Shown in pieces: positions 1 to 12,100 of a stretch of DNA of 64,000 bases (position 1 is its first letter; every line of letters starts with the position of its first letter). The notes beneath the pieces are model-generated. The model ran no database searches and had not been told where the DNA came from. It saw only the letters and a list, made by a program, of their open reading frames with translations. This DNA comes from Dipetalonema caudispina (lineage: Eukaryota > Nematoda > Chromadorea > Rhabditida > Onchocercidae). The position numbers were made by a program, and so were the translations under genes. The DNA is taken from contig JABVXV010000247.1 of assembly GCA_013365325.1 (NCBI GenBank), forward strand, positions 1 to 64,000, read 5' to 3'.

Positions 1-120
<120 letters not shown>

Positions 121-301
121 TGGTGATAATAATGATAATAATAGTAATAATAATAATAATAAATTTAGTAACAATTTTAATGAAAATAAAGATAGAACTA
201 AGAATCATAAAAAGAATCAAAATGATAGATAAGATGAAGTATAAAAATAGTTAGGGAAACAATAATAGTAATAATTAATTAAAATAGAGAACAAACAATA
301 C

Positions 302-1397
302 TTGTGTACAAATGAAGGGATTATCGAGAAGTTCATCATTAATCCAATTCGCATGTATGAAATCACCTTGACCTTCTGGCCATGGTTTGAGAAGTACACG
401 AGTGTTATCTAAGCATATTACATCTGCAAAAAATATCCTCCCTTGATTTTTTACAAATCAAAAATTGAAATATTCGATTAGAAGTGAAATATACGGAAAA
501 CAATGGGACGTATCATTATCATTATAATTATAATTGTTACAACAATAATTGCTATCATTACTTTTGTTATTAATTTTTGTTATTATCATTATGGTAATGC
601 AGTAAAGCGGTGATATAGCAAATCAGGAAAGCAGTAACGCTAAATGTAGTAATATATTGATTCGCTAATGCACTGGATTACTACAATAATATTGTGATGC
701 AACAATGTAGTAATTTAGTACTGCAGTCATGTGGTAATTCAGTGATGTAGTAATTTATTAATGTGGTAATTCAGTAATGTAATAATTAAGGTAATAATTC
801 AGTAATGTATGATTCGGCAATGCCGTAATTGAACGATGCAGTAATGTAACAATTAGATAATGCAATAATTCAGTAATGTAATGATGTCGTAATGTTGTAT
901 CGCAATGATAGCAGGAATATCACTAAAGAAACATATCAAGTTATTAAAAGAGCGTAAAAGAAATCTAAACTTTTAATCATTATCACAATCATAGAATTTA
1001 CGACTATTAATTCTTTTATTTCATAGCAGAAATTCGATTGAATTCTATTCCTTCGGTTAAAATTGATCTCTTATATAAATATTAATAAGTAATTTCGTAA
1101 ATAAATATTAATAAAAAATATTAGAAATGAAAAAATCATTTATGAAATTGACATATACCATGATATCGACATTTGGATCGATTCATTTTATGAGAATTAA
1201 AAGTTAAATTTTGTGGATGTGGTCCACGTGCTTGTAATTTACAAAAATTATTCCGCAATCCTTCAAGGCCTAATGTATTTGTTTGCTCCGCAAATGCTCT
1301 CATTGCTGAAACTGCCATTGATATTTTTGGTGCTTCTTTCATGGCAGCTTTCTTTTCGTTTATTTCATGATCAGTTTGTTTTCCAATTGATTGTTTC
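302..1397 (-). CDS. Protein tyrosine phosphatase, nematode-type, partial (two exons, continues off the left edge)
   Basis: Two minus-strand exons, 1397-1159 (phases 2 in, 1 out) and 423-302 (ends in phase 0), join in frame across a GT-AG intron. The first encodes the PTP N-terminal helix region, including 'GLEGLRNNF' and 'KMNRSKCRYHG'. The second gives 'DVICLDNTRVLL', 'DFIHANWIND' and 'FICTQ', which match the conserved PTP motifs that precede the active-site loop (KNRYxDV, D-TRV-L, DYIHAN, FI-TQ). The catalytic WPD and HCxxGxxR parts must lie beyond position 1. The 5' exons were not located; an exon ending in phase 2 is needed somewhere above 1400. The divergent CLDxTRV and IHANW wording is typical of the expanded PTP families of nematodes. 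Role: removal of phosphate from phosphotyrosine, or substrate binding only if the unseen catalytic cysteine is missing. Confidence 0.88.
424..1158. repeat. Degenerate TAAT/CAGTAAT repeat inside a phosphatase intron
   Basis: This is the intron between the two phosphatase exons. From about 590 to 900 it consists of degraded copies of a short motif close to 'gtaattcagtaatg', repeated about every 9-18 bases with point changes and small indels. No open frame survives in it. It looks like an old decayed minisatellite rather than coding DNA. Confidence 0.6.
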
Positions 1398-4300
1398 CTG
1401 TATCATTTCTTTTCAATAACATTTTATTATTTTAAATTTGGATAATATAAACGATTAATATAAGATATCATTCCGGATCCGATTGTTTTTAAATTAGGAA
1501 GAAGGAGCATTATGTTTACATTTACATTCATTAAGAACTAATGATGACATTATCTTATATTAAATAGTTTACATTATCCAAATTTAAAATTTGAAGCGCA
1601 GAAAAAAAAAAAAAAAAAAGGAATATATGCTCTTATCAGCTGATATTATCTTATTTCATATTTTTTCCTTTTGGATATTCTTTCTCTTAGATGATCTAAT
1701 TTAAATTGTGCAATCATCGAAATAATTTCATAGCAAATTGATGATTACAGAAAGAAGAAAAAGTTATCCATCATATTCCCTTCACTAACTATGTGTATTG
1801 TAATTAATTAATTAACGAAGTTTTTAACAATTTTTTGTGAAATTTTTATCACTGATTCAATTGTTACTTCTTAACAGATACGATTAAACTTATAATGAAC
1901 ATGAAAAAAATCTATCAGTATTTTATCAGGTAGTAATCCTTAAGATATTACGATATTTTATTGTCATAACACTAATCAGTCCCTGTATTTCAATCAACTT
2001 ACTCATATCTTATAATTAATGCAATTAACATAATAAGCCTAATGGTCAAGAAAACGATGAATAGGACAGGAGACAATAAATGGTTTAAACAAAAGGAAAT
2101 AATGGCTAACTAGTCTAATAAAATATCGGAATATGAAAAAATTGATGGAATCACTCGAGAGTAATATTATTCAACAAGTTGATAGAATTATTATCTCAGT
2201 ATGGGGTCAAGAGTTTTATTACAATAAGCAATGGATTGATCAAATGAAAGTTAAGCATATTTTTACAAGAAAATTAATTTAAAAATACAATAAGGGATTG
2301 TTTTATTTACTGATAAAGTGTTTATTTTTACATATATCTATGCTAAATTATGATTTTATTCTATTTTTTTTTTTATGCATAAGAAAAAAACTTGACAATT
2401 AAATAAATTAAATGTTCAATTTTTGTCCTAAGTTACAAATTTGAAATAAATGATATAGTAGGATATTTAAGTAAAATTTCGAGATAATAGTGAATTATCA
2501 TTTTTTTTTAAGCAAAAGATATGATAAAAAATTATTAAATACATCATATTTTACAATTATTACTACTATGAAAGAATTTTACAAATAATATAATTACTTA
2601 TGTAAAATTATTACGTAAGTAATCACGTTATTTATTGCATAACTTCATCTCTGTATCATATATACGAAGATATATGGTCAATATCGAGCTAATAATGATT
2701 TAAATTTATCATAATAAACTATAACAATTATTTTTTTTACCATTTATGTATAACAAAAATAATAAGTAAATAATTTAAGTATCATTTTACTAGAATAACA
2801 CTAATTTGTGCTAATAAAAAACTAAATAATTTAAAGTAAGATTGAAGTATGATTAAATTAATAGCAATAAAATCTTTGCATATAGCACCTCTTCTTTATC
2901 ATTTTGATCACGATAATAACTTTATTAGACTACACGATACAACCCACAATAGTAAACTAATTGATCACTAATTGATTCGTTATTTTATACATTTCTATCG
3001 AATGATTATTAATATTCATAAATTTGCATTTTAAATTATCTTTATCATATAAAAACAAAAAATGTAATCAATGTCTAATAGTTCTATGAAAAATTATTAA
3101 ACATTCAATTTTATTATTATTATTATAAAAAAAAAAAAAACAAAATTTGAATTATTTGTTAAGATTGATTAATATTACGAGTAAGAAATATATTAAAATA
3201 GTTACATCTCAAATAATAGGAAAAGCAGATAATGATAATGATAATGATGATAATAATAATAGTAATAATAATAATAATAACAGCAGCAATAATATAATAA
3301 CGATAATAGTGATAATAATGACAACAGTAATGGTAATAACAAATAATACTGAAGATTGAAGTTTTCACAAAACCAAAAAAGATTGAATACATCATTCATT
3401 CATAAATTAAATTTTAAAACCTAAAAAAGGGAAAAATTTGAAATTTATATTTTTAAAAATATTAAGTTCTGTTTCATGAATAAATTAAACTTCAATCTAT
3501 TGATAGATACAATCTAACAGTGCCAAAATTTTCCAAACATTGCATCTTCTGAACGATTTTATCACCAAAGAATAATATCTTATTACCCAAACTTCTCAAC
3601 TTCTCATTTAATAACTTAATTCTTAATTCCTCAACCTTCACAAAAACATTTTTTGACTAACATTTGAAAACAAAAAGTATCAGATGAACGGAATTTGTAC
3701 GACTAACTTTTTTTTTGTATGAATTAAAATTTACATTTAAAATAAATTAAACTGTGAAATGTCCTGTAGTTAATTAGCAAAAAAAAAAAAAATTGAAAAC
3801 ATTTTAGGAATTTTAAAAAGTTTCATTTCTAAACTGCTTAAAATATAATCTAAATTATTATTTGTTTAAATTATTCCTAGCAAATGAAGCAAATGGATAA
3901 ATGAAATATTCCAGTATAAATTTAATTTCTGCTAATAAAATGTGATAGATAAGTGGTAGAGTATGCATCAAGCTTATTATCAACAAATTTGATCTATAAA
4001 TAAGCATAAACGGAAGATTTCGTTCACTTATTTCATTGAAAGTTTTCGTTGCAAAAATGGAAATTTTAAAATTAATTTGCTGAAAATAAATGAAGTGGAA
4101 AATATTGAAAGGAGTATTTGTTTTTCGGTTAAAAATATTTCAAACATTTCGTAGGCAATCAGTTAAATTAGCAAATACGTCCATTTTCGAATTTCAATGA
4201 AAAATAAACGATTTAGTAGGCGAATGAAAAAATTTAATAAATATTTTGTAGGAAGTTTATTTATAAATGTACATGATATATATAAATCTTATTATTCATC

Positions 4301-6186
4301 TAATTTTGCTCAACATTAAATAATAATCATTGGACTTCTTTTGATGATCTTTAATGCTAATATACATTAATCAATCATTAATTGAAAGGAGAAAAATTAA
4401 CAGAAAATTTTTTTTTTTTTTTTTTAAAAAAAAAAGGCTATGCAAAAATGTTAAGATAATTGATAAAATAAGGGAGGAATGAAGAGGCTAGAAATATTTC
4501 AGGAAGATATGAACAAGATTAGAAAGCTTTTGAACAAAAAAGCTTAGAAGATTTCAAATTAAAAATTAATGAATTGATCTTTCGAAAAATACCCAAAAAT
4601 TTATGAAATATGTTAAAATCAGCAAAAATGAAATTGACAGTAAAAGTATGACATTTCCTGTCAGATAGTTTCGAACATTTTTATGCATTCATTATAATTT
4701 CAATGCATTCTTAAGTTTCACTGGTAATTTGTGGAATTTATGCTTTCTTTATAATTTTTTTTTTTTTATTTTTTCAGTATTACACTTCATTTCTTCATTT
4801 TTATGGTATTATTTTTCGAATGAAAGTGAAAGAATTTTCCGAAATTATCCATTCATTCTCACAACATTATAGTGATAATTATATTTTTCCGGATTCATAA
4901 ATACCGCAATTTCTCTGAAGAAGGATCATTCATAACTATGTGATAATTTGTATCAGCATAATCTTTTCAGCATTCAAATAATGCCAATCTTTAAGTGAGA
5001 GCAAAAATTAACTAGGGTATCAATTGGAACAACTCAACCTTATTAAAGACACAGTATCATAATCCGAGCCATAATGATAGTAATTGATAAATCGCTAAGC
5101 AGTAAATGAGAGCGTTCAAAAACTCCAAAAATGATATGAAATGAGTTTAAGGGATTAGATTATGATTGTGTGTGAGAATTTGCATAATCAAAGAATCAAT
5201 CATATTTTGCGATCATAAAAACAAATACAAAATCTTTTTCTGTGGCGTAAGCATAACGAAATATACAAATACATTTTAAAAAGTTTGTTTCTCGAACTAA
5301 TTTTATTAAGGCAGGACTAAAAAGAAATATAGATAAGCAGGTACACATTTATAAAAAATGGAAAAAAGGAAAATTTCTACAAAGTTTATCTAAATTCACT
5401 GTTTGTATGAAAAATTAAAATTGAAAGTTAAGTTGAAAAAATAAAGCATCACTTCCCAATGATAATCTGATGTAAAATGAAATTAGGTAACATAAGTAAG
5501 CGCATACTTCATACAATAAAAGGGAATTTTGCTCAACGATTGGAACATAAGTTTCTATTATTATTATTATTATTCTTTCTGAGCAAAGTATTCGGAACTT
5601 CAATTCGCTTACCTCTAAATTTTATCAGATTTCAAATTTACATAACAGAATTTTATCAGATTTTAAATTTACATAATAAAATTCAAACGCTAACAACGCT
5701 TAGTAATTTATTAAGTAGAAAACTTCAAAGTTTCCCTACACAAGTCTTCTTTTAGAGCGATAACAATAAATTACCAGAACTTGTGTAAAATGCGAGAAAA
5801 TGAAATATTAAAGTAGAAGGACGATGATGAAATGAAGCTTACTTTGGACTTGCTAATGTTATATACAGTTAAGTCATTAAAAGAAAAATGAAAAAAAAGG
5901 CAAAAGCCATAAAACAAAAAAAAGCGCAACAAGACATATCACAAAAACTGGACAAAAAATATGTCCCGGAATGATAATATACTGGTAATACATTTCCGTT
6001 AATGAGTTTAACAGGAGTGAGCTAAATTTCAAGTACAAATGAACTGTATCATCCAGAGGAAATGATGTAAAATTTTGGATAGAGAGAAGAAAAAACGAGT
6101 ACATAATATTCGGTAAGCTAGTGGTAACTTAGTTAAAAGGTAATATTAGAACAAGGAAAAGATTTCGCCGGAAATGAAATTTTAAA
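1398..6186. other. Stretch without a supported gene
   Basis: About 4.8 kb of AT-rich DNA. The missing 5' exons of the phosphatase and the 3' UTR of the formin could lie here, but no exon could be defended. It holds A/T homopolymers (for example near 1603, 4410, 4758), an imperfect AAT tract at 3225-3350 and a 31-bp tandem duplication near 5618-5680. A minus-strand open stretch of about 50 codons at 3490-3655 is noted but unassigned. Confidence 0.7.
3225..3350. repeat. Imperfect AAT/GAT trinucleotide tract
   Basis: Interrupted AAT, GAT and CAGCAG units run for about 125 bases. They create open frames on both strands (poly-Asn on plus, Tyr/Ile-rich on minus) that have no coding character. Confidence 0.85.
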
Positions 6187-9100
6187 TCAATAGCACTCGT
6201 GATTCTCAGGTGTTCGATTGGTTTTCGGTCCAACAGGTGGCGGATGTGAGCTTTTCTTACTGTTCAATGCAAGCGATGAGCTGTAACGTTTTGCACTTTG
6301 TGCACCATCAAATGTTACATAAGCTCCTTCCTTTAAGCCTGAAAGATATATAACTACGCATAAATTTGAGTAGCACCGTAAAAAAAATGGGATTCTCACA
6401 TAGCCCAGTTAACTGCTGAGACAAGATATTGGTCTTGAGGCAGAATTAAATGATAGAGAATCAATAGTAATGAAACGTCAATACATGTAAAATGTATCCA
6501 TCGTTCAGCAATGCAAAAAAGTTGGCAAGATTAAATTTTTTTTTTTTTTTTTTTTTTTTAAAATGACATTGATAAATGGACTTGCCATTCATAATTCTTT
6601 CAAAATCGCCATCATCGATTTGACTAGAATCCACTTTTGGTTTTCTTGTCTTCATACCAAGTTCGCAATTAGGATCAGTCATCACAATCCTTTGTACCAG
6701 CTCGTCGATTACATTTTCAGTCATCTCATCCTTTGTTACCCGTCGTCTTACACCAATCCGCTGCCGCTTCATCTGTTCTCCTTGAGAACGCTGAAACGAT
6801 TATATTGACTGTTGAAATCGAAAAATCATGAAAATCAACATCTAAAGCGTAATTCTATTTAAGTTTTCATTATTAATTCTGCTAGATGCTAAGATAGAAT
6901 TACGCTTTCTTCGCTTAACTTATAACTAAGTATATCCTAATTCAACCTGTGCTGCAATGTTGCGAGCTTCATTTTCAGCAACTGCTTGCTGGAATCGTTT
7001 TGCAAATGTCAACAGTCGGGAAAAAAATGTATGCGGTTGTTGATTTCGTGATGATTCGCCATAAAATTCTACACAAGCAGTGAAAGCTTCCTAAAATTAA
7101 AAGTATCAGTTAATAGGCGGTCAAGTTCGAATTTATTTCATCAGAAATGAATCTCAGTTTCTCCACGCTGTAATACATTTCAGTTACTTCATATTTTTTA
7201 TATATATCTAGTTTAAGCTAATTGAATGTTCTTTCCAGATGTTACAATTACGAACCGCCATGGCATAAATTGAAAAAGGAAAGAATGCCTGAAAATACCA
7301 AAAGGTGAAAGATGTAAACAAATTCAAACGAAATTTTGAACTTACGGAAGCTGTTTTGTATTGCGCCTGCAAAGCTGAAATTCGCTTTTCGCATTTGTCC
7401 AAAAATTCGAGCAACGACGGTGGGCAATCTCCTCCTTTTAATTCTCGTTCTTTTTTAGCTGAAGCAAAATTCGCTTCTAATTCTCGCATATCGGCCAAAA
7501 CTGCTTCCCACATTACTAAAAAACAAAATAAATTATCACACTGCCACCATATAAACTTTTGCAAAATTGAAATCAATATCAGAAAAGAAACCGATGTATG
7601 TATGTACCTGTAACGTTCATTGTATTCTTTTCATTGAATTTGAATTATTAAAAAAAAAAGTCACTTACTAGTGCTGGCTTTATCGGCAAATTTCAACTGA
7701 TCTGCGAAATCCAACAATCCAGGAAAACTTTGTGAAACCGTTTCTGCGATAATATGAAGTAATGAAAGTGATCGTTCTACTGAACTCTTTAATCCATAAA
7801 GCTAAAAATAAAGATGCAAATGACAAAGTGGTGTTGAGTTAAGGAAGTTGAAGCAATATATTTTTTCTATTCAAAAGAAAAACCATATTATTTGTAAATC
7901 GAAAAACCATTTTCTCCGTAATAAAACACAATTTGTAATAAAAACTTCGTTAATTTATAATAAAAGAAAGCTTTTTCCCTTTCCCAATTAAAACGAAACG
8001 AACCGTATCCAAACTAGATAATTTAAAACCGTAGACACCTCCTTTTCGCCCACTGTTCATATAATTACCATAGGCAAGTAACACTTCCAAAAGCCGATGG
8101 AATTTTGTTGCTTCACGAACACATTTCGAAGCCGCTGTTAAATTGACAAACTGCTACAAAAATAAAATCATGGAATAATACAGTTTTCTGTAATATCCAG
8201 TAATAATAATAACAGGTATATTCATTTGAATCAAAATTAGTTTCCCATCAATTGGCAATTTAAAAATTCCAAAATATGCAGCTTATGCTATTTGAAAGCG
8301 ATAGTTTTACCGGTTCTAACAGATCGGCACTTTCATCGAAAGTTGCCATGAAGGACATGATTTTTATTTTATGCTCAAATCGTTCAATTTTGACGAGCTG
8401 AGCAAGAAACTGGTCTTCATCCGAAAGATCCGAGAAATTTTTGTGCTCTGATTCATACTCCTTGAATTTCACTATTTCCCTAGAAAATGAATATTTTGGT
8501 AATATTTCATTCAATCATTTCCGTAAGCTTCCCAACATTATTTAACGGTTTAAACAATTTTAGACATTTCAATCACTATTTTAGAGATCTCAGTTTCTTG
8601 TTTCTCTATTGACTTGAAACTGCAGGAATTCATTATCTCCACTAAAAAGAAAATGCTTACTCATGCGTTGGGGCAATCTTTATCAAAATATCGACACTTT
8701 CTGGAATAAGGGCTTTTAAATCCATTCGATGCACAGCAGACATAATCACCGGTGCACTCATTGCTAATTTCCGGCATGTAATTGCTAGAATAAAAATGTT
8801 ATAATGATGCCATCAACGAGGACAGCGGTTTCATTCATTTAAAACTCCCAAAACTACTTTACAAAATCCTTTTTATATCAAGAGTTTGGTAAAGATCTTG
8901 ACTCAAAATTTAATTCAACTCCATTATCCATCTCTTGCAGTACTAAAAGCAAAATTTTCTACATTCGATATCTGCTACGAGTAACGTTCTATCTTTATGT
9001 CTTATTTCCCATCTCTCGCCTGCTTCCATTTTCAGGGATTAAAAAGTAAATGAACGCTGTACAGAATATTCGATAGATTGTATGAAACATTCATTTATCA

Positions 9101-12100
9101 TTACCATAATGGTGATCGTGAATATGACAGTGATCTATCATTGCTGTATTTCTGATTATCATTACGGTAGCATCAAAATAACGAGAATATTAATTTAGTT
9201 AAAACTAACCAATATTTTGCAGACGCTTCGTATCTAAAATGGTATTCTTTTTGGTTGTGGTTGTAGTACCACTGCCAGTACCATTCGAAGAATGTTGTCC
9301 CGGTTGACTTGATTCGACGGTTTCAGGACGTTTGGCAACTCCAATTTTGAACAAATCTTCCAATGCAGTGAAATCGATTTTCTAACGCGAAAATTTGTTG
9401 ATAAAACTTGGTGGAAAAAATGAATAATCAAAAGTACCGACTTTTACTAAATTGAATTCAATAAATCAAACTAAATTGGTATCAAAGTAAGAATACCCAT
9501 GGTAAAAGAGTTAATAGAGCCAGAAGAGTTGAAATAATCGTAAGAGCTTTACCATTTTGCTAAAAAATAACTTACATCCATTATCTTTTCATCATCAAGA
9601 TTATTGAAAACTGTATCCTTTACTTGATTTGGCTTCAGTGGGCACCAATTCAGTAACGGCAGCTTATTCCTAAATGTAATTTTTTCTTTTTAAATAATAG
9701 AAAAAATCCCGTCGTCCCCTCTTCTGCAGTTAGATATGTTCATGGCAAATCAGTTATTACTATTATCTGTGACTCAAATTAATCTAAGAAATGCAAAATT
9801 TGCAAAATTATTTTCAATATCAACGTAAAAAGCAAGCAACAAATGAAAAACAAGCCTCGATTTCTCTAAGTGAAATTTCAAAGATTATGCTTATGACCTT
9901 AAAATGTTAAGAACAAACAGACTTACCTAGTATTATAGATTTTTTTGATAGTCATAACATCACTCGCAGGAGGAGGAATTTTTGTGGATAGCTGTGAAGA
10001 TCTGACCGGATTTAATAGTGGTGGTGGTGGTGGTGGAGGTAATTTTCCGACCGCATTGTTTACCTGAGGAGGTGGTGGAGGTGGTGGGATATGATTTGCT
10101 ACTGCCGCTTTCGCAGATTCCTTTCCCTGATGAGGTCCTGGAGGTAGTGGTGGAGGGCTTGGAGAATTTGTCATTGGTACAGGTTCCTTTTTGGCTTCAA
10201 TTAGACCAGCTGAAAAACGATGATATCAACGAACATGAACTCTTCTAAATTACAGATATGATGAAGGTGCTAATAAGTATTATATTTCAAATTTTTTTGT
10301 AATACGGCCGTAGAAGACGAGAATACAGGGATTCAATACATCCGCAACTATCCTGGATCAAAGAATATGAAAAAGTTTCCATAGACAACATCTTCAATAA
10401 CCAATGTAATCCATACATGTCATTAAACAGCTGATTACATGAGAAACAGATATACAAAAAAGAAAATAGCACGAGTTACTCAATAGTTTTTCGGCTTTTA
10501 TCTTTCTGAAAGGCATACCTTTCATGTTTGCTTGCATTCTTTCAAGTTCCTGTATTCTAGATTCTAACTTCGCTTGCTGCTCTCGACTTGCCTTATCTTT
10601 CTCACTTAATGTTCGCCTCATTGTGTTTAATGTGGAATCATGCTCCTTTAGAAGTTTCTCTTTCTCCGCATTCAACTCTTTCAAACGACGATCAAGTTGT
10701 GCCAAACGGGCTATATAATCGGCTTCCACTAATTGCAATCTTTCCTTGATCTAAAACAAATTCTTGAAAAGCTGGAAAATTTTGCCAAAATATTAAAAAC
10801 CCACCAATTCTACAGAATCTCAGCAAATTTCCTAAAGAATGAATTTTTAGAAATTTAAACAGGTTAAAAAGTGATGCAAGCAAAGTGAAAAATGTCGCTG
10901 TAAGAGTAACATAAAAAAAAACTTAGAAAGAGAAGAAGTTGACAAAGTAACCTTCGATAACTCATCACTGAGACGACTATTCTCCGTTTCCAATTCGACC
11001 TTTTTATCAGTCTCATCCAGTAGAAAATGTACATCAATCTTGTTATCCAAATATGCATTTACGTGTGTTTGTAACTGTTCACATTCTGTATTTCGTAGCA
11101 CCTGAAATACATATAAACCTAGATTTATCTTAAAATCTTATGAAAGTTTATTCAACTGTTCGATATGTTTCCTTAATTTACTTATCCTTTAAACGCAAAT
11201 TACAATCGAATATTCAAAATATTACAATGAGGACTCGTAAAAGCATGCAATTCGGTATGAAATTTCGCAAAAATGTGCTGCACTGATGGTGGGTATGTTA
11301 TTCCCCACTATTACTAAATCTTAGTTTATCCTTTACTGTGTTTGAATTCAAGTTGTATATCTTCTGATGATCTGCACATTTTATGCACAAGTAAATCAGG
11401 AATTGGAACCAAACAATTTCTGTTGATGGTATAAGATGAAGAATACCTCTAAGTAATCATCAAGACCCAGAAGAGTAAGCTCATATTGCAAATAACTGCG
11501 ATAGTTCATACTTTCCGTAGAATGTACCACAATATTGAAAAACTGCATACATGATGTCATGAAATCAACATTGAATTCTGGTGGTTTTATGAAATATGAA
11601 AACAGCAGTTGAAATCGATAGGTTTCTTTGTATTCCTATAAAAAGAACACCAAGCTATTTTAGGCTTTTTTCAAAGCGATATTTAAATTTAAAGCTGTAT
11701 AAAGGGCACGTTATGGCTGTTTTTAACTGAAAGAGCAATAGTTCTAATGCTTAACATATACTGAATAATAAGTCCTGCCTTCCTTAGTGGATGAACTTAT
11801 CGATAGTTACTCATAAACTGCTATGGACACGAAGAACTTCCAGGTGCTAAAAATTTTATAATGTACTGAAACGATACATAGGGCCAGATACCTTAAATCA
11901 TGTCACCTATCAGCAAACAACAAAGTAAAACAGATCTTATTTTATTAACAAAACATATTATGAAAGGTCCTAACAGATCAAAAGATAGCCGCATAAGGAA
12001 TGGTTCTAACAGCATAAAAAGAAATCAGCCAAATTCTCAGAACAAAAGTAACTTACCGACCGGAAGCGATTAAATGCACTGATTATCAAATCATGCCCAC

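Noticed and set aside
1213..1419. 68-codon plus-strand frame of hydrophobic residues
   Set aside because: Antisense to the phosphatase exon at 1397-1159.
9923..10248. Plus-strand frame of Val and Glu runs opposite the formin FH1 exon
   Set aside because: It is the reverse complement of the proline codons of FH1.
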